This document shows, one piece after another, positions 61,601 through 64,000 of a DNA stretch of 64,000 nt. The stretch lies in assembly GCA_039621445.1 (NCBI GenBank), contig CP154956.1, forward strand, positions 93,996,406 through 94,060,405. The letters are read 5' to 3'. The position numbers and the translations under genes were made by a program. Below the pieces are notes generated by a model. It was not told the origin of the DNA and did no database searches. It saw only the letters and a program-made list of their open reading frames with translations. How positions within the stretch are numbered: position 1 is the first letter of the stretch; each line of letters opens with the position of its first letter. Origin of the DNA: Euglena gracilis. Its lineage: Eukaryota > Euglenida > Euglenophyceae > Euglenales.

Positions 61601-62893
61601 AAATTTTACTGACATTTTTTCTCGTTGAAATTTTTTGGACTTTCAACGGCATTTTTTTGTTTCAAAACCTCTCAAAATCAACATTTTGAGAGAATGTCGA
61701 ATGTTTGGAAGGTGTGAAAAAATGGGGTTTTGGGTGGTTTTTGGGGGGCCCCCCTCTATGGGTCCCAAAATGGGTCAAAAAAACACCCGGCGCCGAAGGC
61801 GCTGGAAAATTTTTTTCGGGTCCAAAAATTGGTGCTCCCGGAAATACAGGAAGAGGTGGTGGGGGGGGGTCGACCCCCCCACCATGCAGCCGAAATCGGT
61901 CCTCGGGGGGGGGGGGTGATTATTTGGGAGGGTTTTCTCTGGAAAAAAATCAGAATTTTCTAAACCCATAAACGTTTGGTAATCCCTCCCAATTAAAAAT
62001 GCTTCCGCTGAGGGTCTTGAAATCCCGCCAAAATATGACTTCGTATTAAGGCTGCATTTTGGGACTACTGCGGCTCGGGGGCCACGGGAGGGGGACGGAC
62101 CTTTGATGAGCAGCGTGATGGCGGGGCCGCGCTGCACGATGACGCTCATGCGCTTCCGGTCGGAGTTGAACTCCAGCACCTCCAGCAGGGAGTAGCACTC
62201 CGTGGTGGTTTCACTGCCAGACGGCAGTGCTCTCTCACGCCGGCCACCCCCCCATTTATCGGTGTATTTGATGCGCACATACACACACACAACACGCAAC
62301 ACAACGCATACACACATACACACGCAAACACACACGCGCAATGCACGCACATACGCACGTATTCACGTGCATACGCACGCAAACACGCACACACGCACAC
62401 ACACACACACCGAACCCTGCTGAGATTACATAGCCACCCCTCCTCCAACCTCAAACCAAAGAGAAAGCCAAACAGCAAAAACGTAGAACCCTGCCAGAAA
62501 TATCCATTTCACTGACCCTCCACCCATCGCCGCCGACCCTCTGGATATCGCAGAGATTTTTTTGGAGGCCATCACAATAGGCTCGAAGGAAAATTGCCAA
62601 CATTTGCTGCAAAAGACTGAAATGATATTAGGAAAAAGAATCACCAAATGAGCAGTTTCCAAACCCAGAAATGCAGGTCTGTAATTTGAGAGGCACGAGA
62701 GCTCAAACCACGATGGGTGTAAACGGGTTGAAATCTGTGCAGAGACACCTTCTCTCACACATGTTATGGCCATAAAAAATGACTCATCCCACCAAAAAAA
62801 AGGCAGTTGGAAAGCCGCCTGCACTCCACTGCCCAAAGGCTGAAGGGTCAATTCGGCTGTAGACTTGTCTCTCTTCGACAGCACCACACCCAC
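40624..62893 (-). CDS. P4-type ATPase (phospholipid flippase), 5'-partial, at least 21 exons
   Basis: Minus-strand exons give the latter two thirds of a P4-ATPase of the Drs2/ATP8 kind, which moves aminophospholipids to the cytosolic leaflet. Placed exons: 62819-62893, 62101-62197, about 61007-61145, 58028-58114, 57478-57597, 55820-55886, 54676-54736, 54048-54081, 53569-53649, 52814-52909, 51420-51519, 50037-50127, about 49539-49675, 49247 to about 49345, 48469-48531, 48087-48194, 47964-48002, 44075-44218, 43293-43376, 41769-41825, 40624-40770 (TAG stop). Phases agree at nearly every junction. The actuator domain and the DKTGT phosphorylation site lie beyond the right edge. Exon ends near 61.0 and 49.3-49.5 kb are unsure. 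Confidence 0.88.
40947..41465. repeat. Small element with CCCAATTAGAAGCCCCCC ends
   Basis: ACCCAATTAGAAGCCCCCC at 40949 is inverted at 41014-41034 (GGGGGCTTCTAATTGGGG) and again at about 41441-41460. Several long G runs lie between. It looks like a non-autonomous inverted-repeat element or a nested pair, in a flippase intron. Confidence 0.5.
42512..43039. mobile_element. 528-bp hAT-like non-autonomous element with 8-bp target duplication
   Basis: Termini GGCAGCTCCCAACT and AGTTGGGAGCTGCC are perfect inverses and extend imperfectly to about 25 bp. GTTTATTT lies on both sides (42504-42511 and 43040-43047). Eight-bp duplication is the rule for hAT transposons. Inside are poly-C/G runs and repeated AATTCGGCC-type words, no ORF. 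It sits in the flippase intron after exon 43293-43376. Confidence 0.75.
43727..44074. repeat. CCCACA minisatellite abutting a flippase splice donor
   Basis: Nearly pure (CCCACA)n / (ACCCAC)n with CA and CCCA edges. On the minus strand the GTGTGTGTGT of the array is the first sequence of the intron after exon 44075-44218 (AACCAG|GTGTGT). Confidence 0.9.
44510..44880. repeat. Direct repeat pair with GGTTTGGTTGGTCGG
   Basis: ATCCGGTTTGGTTGGTCGGC followed by a G run and GGTTTATAGG at 44538-44594 recurs at about 44797-44845. Likely the two ends of one small element. Confidence 0.5.
45475..45625. repeat. Tandem ATCATGACC / GTGATGCCC array
   Basis: About seven copies of a near-palindromic 20-mer of the form GATGCCCATCATGACCC(A/G)T, each the near inverse of its neighbour. 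Confidence 0.75.
45655..45810. repeat. GTCGGCCGACTA palindrome array, copied at 46490-46560
   Basis: Six or more GTCGGCCGAC palindromes joined by TA or CAATTGGGTA. The right end (ACTACCCACTCTAATG, then ACGGGTCAAAACCGCCGAC) is repeated at 46503-46552. Confidence 0.75.
46040..46350. repeat. Tandem repeat of about 110 bp, three copies
   Basis: Each copy starts ATGCCAAAGTGAGCC (46041, 46156, 46265) and runs through ACGACTTAGCCCCCGAG, ATGTTGCCAACAC and GAAGGGATTTTGTTATTTG to a C- or G-rich tail of varying length. Confidence 0.85.
46735..47060. repeat. Tandem duplication of about 167 bp
   Basis: GCCAACCCATTGACTTCGGG, the following CCGGGTCAAAAAAGTCGAAA and TTGGCCTCCCGGACCCGGAA occur twice in the same order. 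A shorter related stretch lies near 45400-45430. Confidence 0.8.
47605..47720. repeat. Degenerate telomere-like CCCTAA repeats
   Basis: CCTAAACCC, AACCCTAAAACCCTA and CTAACCCTATTCCTAACCC words, a decayed CCCTAAA-type run in a flippase intron. A TTTAGGG-sense counterpart is at about 55135-55215. Confidence 0.55.
50037..55886 (-). CDS. Flippase exons: P domain with the GDGxNDV motif
   Basis: Exon 55820-55886 continues GDKYE with [20 protein letters not shown]. Exon 54676-54736 has [19 protein letters not shown]. The short exons 54048-54081 and 53569-53649 ([17 protein letters not shown]) are less typical but keep phase. Exon 52814-52909 has [13 protein letters not shown], 51420-51519 has [20 protein letters not shown] and ends AIGD. 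Exon 50037-50127 begins [19 protein letters not shown], so the Mg-binding motif is GDGGNDV where most P4-ATPases have GDGAND. The intron after it has a GC donor (TTCAG|GCATTG). Confidence 0.88.
52049..52494. mobile_element. 446-bp hAT-like non-autonomous element with 8-bp target duplication
   Basis: Ends CAGGCTTCTGCTTAAG and CTTAAGCAGAAGCCTG are perfect 16-bp inverses. GTCCCTGC flanks both sides (52041-52048 and 52495-52502). The inside has GCTAGC words, long G runs and CTCCGGCGCTG, no ORF. A truncated relative is at 33927-34265, and a diverged relative follows at about 52505-52730. Confidence 0.8.
55130..55325. repeat. TTTAGGG/TTAGGG-like degenerate repeats
   Basis: GGTTTAGGTTTAGGGTCAGG, then after a TTTAGGCC palindrome the inverse CCTAACCCTAAATC. 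Interstitial telomere-like DNA in a flippase intron. Confidence 0.5.
57478..62893 (-). CDS. Flippase exons: nucleotide-binding domain and start of P domain
   Basis: Exon 62819-62893 gives [19 protein letters not shown] and ends CAG|GC. Exon 62101-62197 gives [20 protein letters not shown], the hallmark N-domain block of P4-ATPases, and ends AAAG|GTCC. The exon from 61145 begins GGGCGGATGAC, so the joint reads [14 protein letters not shown], and it holds [16 protein letters not shown]. Exon 58028-58114 has [15 protein letters not shown]. Exon 57478-57597 has [19 protein letters not shown] and [11 protein letters not shown], the conserved MLTGDK turn. Confidence 0.9.
58150..59460 (+). repeat. 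Purine-only minisatellite of about 1.3 kb
   Basis: (GACGA)n, then (GGAGA)n, (GGGAGGG)n and (AGAGA)n on the plus strand, almost without pyrimidines after 58430. Long Arg/Glu/Asp-type open frames here are an artefact of the repeat. It lies in the flippase intron upstream of exon 58028-58114. Confidence 0.95.
59461..59665. repeat. TATA-type microsatellite
   Basis: (TA)n, (ATATT)n and (GATTA)n runs directly after the purine tract. Confidence 0.9.
61200..61970. repeat. Intronic repeat pair with GGGGGGTCGACCCCCC palindromes
   Basis: A G-run, GTCGACCCCCCCACC and a following stretch occur at about 61353-61380 and again at about 61860-61885, in AT-rich DNA with many TTTTGGG words. No ORF with protein character. 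Confidence 0.5.
62270..62412. repeat. CA-type microsatellite
   Basis: ACACACAC mixed with ACGCACAT words, in the flippase intron between exons 62101-62197 and 62819-62893. Confidence 0.85.
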
Positions 62894-64000
62894 CTGCGCA
62901 GAATGGGATAACTACAATGGGAATCACACATGCAACACCCAAAGCTGGCAAACACTGGTTAACAATCCCCCAGGGGGGAGTCCAGCTTAGAGACTGGAAT
63001 ATTCTTGCTGGAAAAAAAAACGTTGGTTGACCCACCACCCCTCCCTGGAGTCAAACGGGGCCAAGATCAGCAAATTAGACATTTCGACTTTGCGAAAATG
63101 TAAATTCGATTTGGAGACCCAAAAATTGATCGGGTCAGCCTTTTCGACCCATTTTGCCAATTTAATCAATTGCGGCCCACCAAAAATAAAAAAAACACTC
63201 GTCCTGAATTCCAGGGGCTTGAAAAATTGAGCTTGAAAAAAGAAATTGTGAAAACCAAGCGTGATATGATTCCCAACAAATTTTGAGGACGCAAATGTTC
63301 CATAGAGCGAATCATTCACGTGAGAACAGGAACACATTGAGCTCGTACACTTTTTGAATAAAAATGCGGAATTCCCGAAATGATCTGAAAACATTCGTGA
63401 TTTTTTTGCCCGATTTTGTCCAACAAGTTGAATATCTGTCCATTCCCACCCGCAGTGAGTCAGGGAATTCATGCCAGAAACCGCATCCCTTGTGCACTGA
63501 GGTAAAACATGGGCGAACTAAGCACAATTCAATGGTTGCCCGGCCACCGATTTATCCCAATTGTCCCAACTGGTGTTTTTCACATGGGGATGTGATATTT
63601 AAATTTCAGTTAAAAAAAAGACTTCTTCAATTGCCCGATGTTAGTGGGCCACAGAGCAGCACAAAGAAAACCGGAAGTGCACGTGGCGCACAGTGAAAAT
63701 TTTGCTTCCATATATGCGGTGCTGCATCACAAAAGCACTCGCCAGGGAAATGATTTCGGCAAAGAATTTCGTCGTGGTGGAATCAGCCCCACCCAATTGG
63801 TCAAGAGAGTTCGCTCCCAAATGCCCTTTTTGGCCATGGCCCAGAGATGTATCAAAGACATTAGACAGGGGGACAATAATGCAGCGTCGGTGCATAAGGT
63901 AGCAAAAAAATGTTTGTGGCATACAGCACGGGATTCTTGTCGTGCAGTGCACTAACCACAAGGATGGGTAAGGAGTAGGCTGAATTTGACAACCCCGGGG
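62894..64000. other. Right end: flippase intron, no further exon recognised
   Basis: AT-rich DNA. The next upstream flippase exon should encode the SPDE region of the N domain; I could not find it here. Open frames at 63638-63961 on both strands have no recognised features. Confidence 0.4.

Overview
The window is nuclear DNA of a eukaryote, most likely an alveolate alga and perhaps a dinoflagellate. The evidence is indirect. Two conserved eukaryotic genes are cut into many short exons. About one in five of the intron donors I could place is GC rather than GT, and about half of the acceptors read AG followed by G, as reported for dinoflagellates. Retroelement proteins are Lys-Gly rich, and TTTAGGG-like interstitial repeats occur. 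No species is claimed.

Left part (1-22.9 kb): a decayed minus-strand Ty3/gypsy retrotransposon (element A: Gag, protease, NPPF module, RT, RNase H, integrase) is split between its gag and protease coding parts by a young plus-strand Ty3/gypsy chromovirus (element B, 4291-21038, 16.7 kb). Element B has 429-bp LTRs that differ at 3 positions, a 5-bp target duplication (GTTTG), a primer site, a polypurine tract and three large reading frames. ORF1 (Gag) and ORF2 (Pol) lie in one frame and are separated by a single TAG followed by a long hairpin. ORF3 (about 1,800 aa) lies after Pol behind a strong splice acceptor and matches nothing I recognise. Small perfect hairpins, very often with an AAA loop, are scattered through the LTRs, leader, ORFs and 3' region of element B. 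This element is the best candidate for something undescribed.

22.9-26.6 kb: remnants of a DIRS-like tyrosine-recombinase retrotransposon, with an NPPW methyltransferase-like segment, a recombinase core and repeat modules in both orientations.

26.6-64 kb: two host genes on the minus strand. The first is a VPS26C/DSCR3-type arrestin-fold retriever subunit (about 39.0 to 28.7 kb). The second is the 3' two thirds of a P4-type phospholipid flippase ATPase (62.9 to 40.6 kb), whose 5' end lies beyond the window. Their introns hold microsatellites, a 1.3-kb purine tract, telomere-like remnants, tandem repeats, poly-G/poly-C runs and several small non-autonomous inverted-repeat elements, two with 8-bp target duplications.

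The two host genes act in endosomal and trans-Golgi membrane traffic (cargo retrieval and lipid flipping). I see no evidence that they are co-regulated; both may simply be neighbours on one strand.
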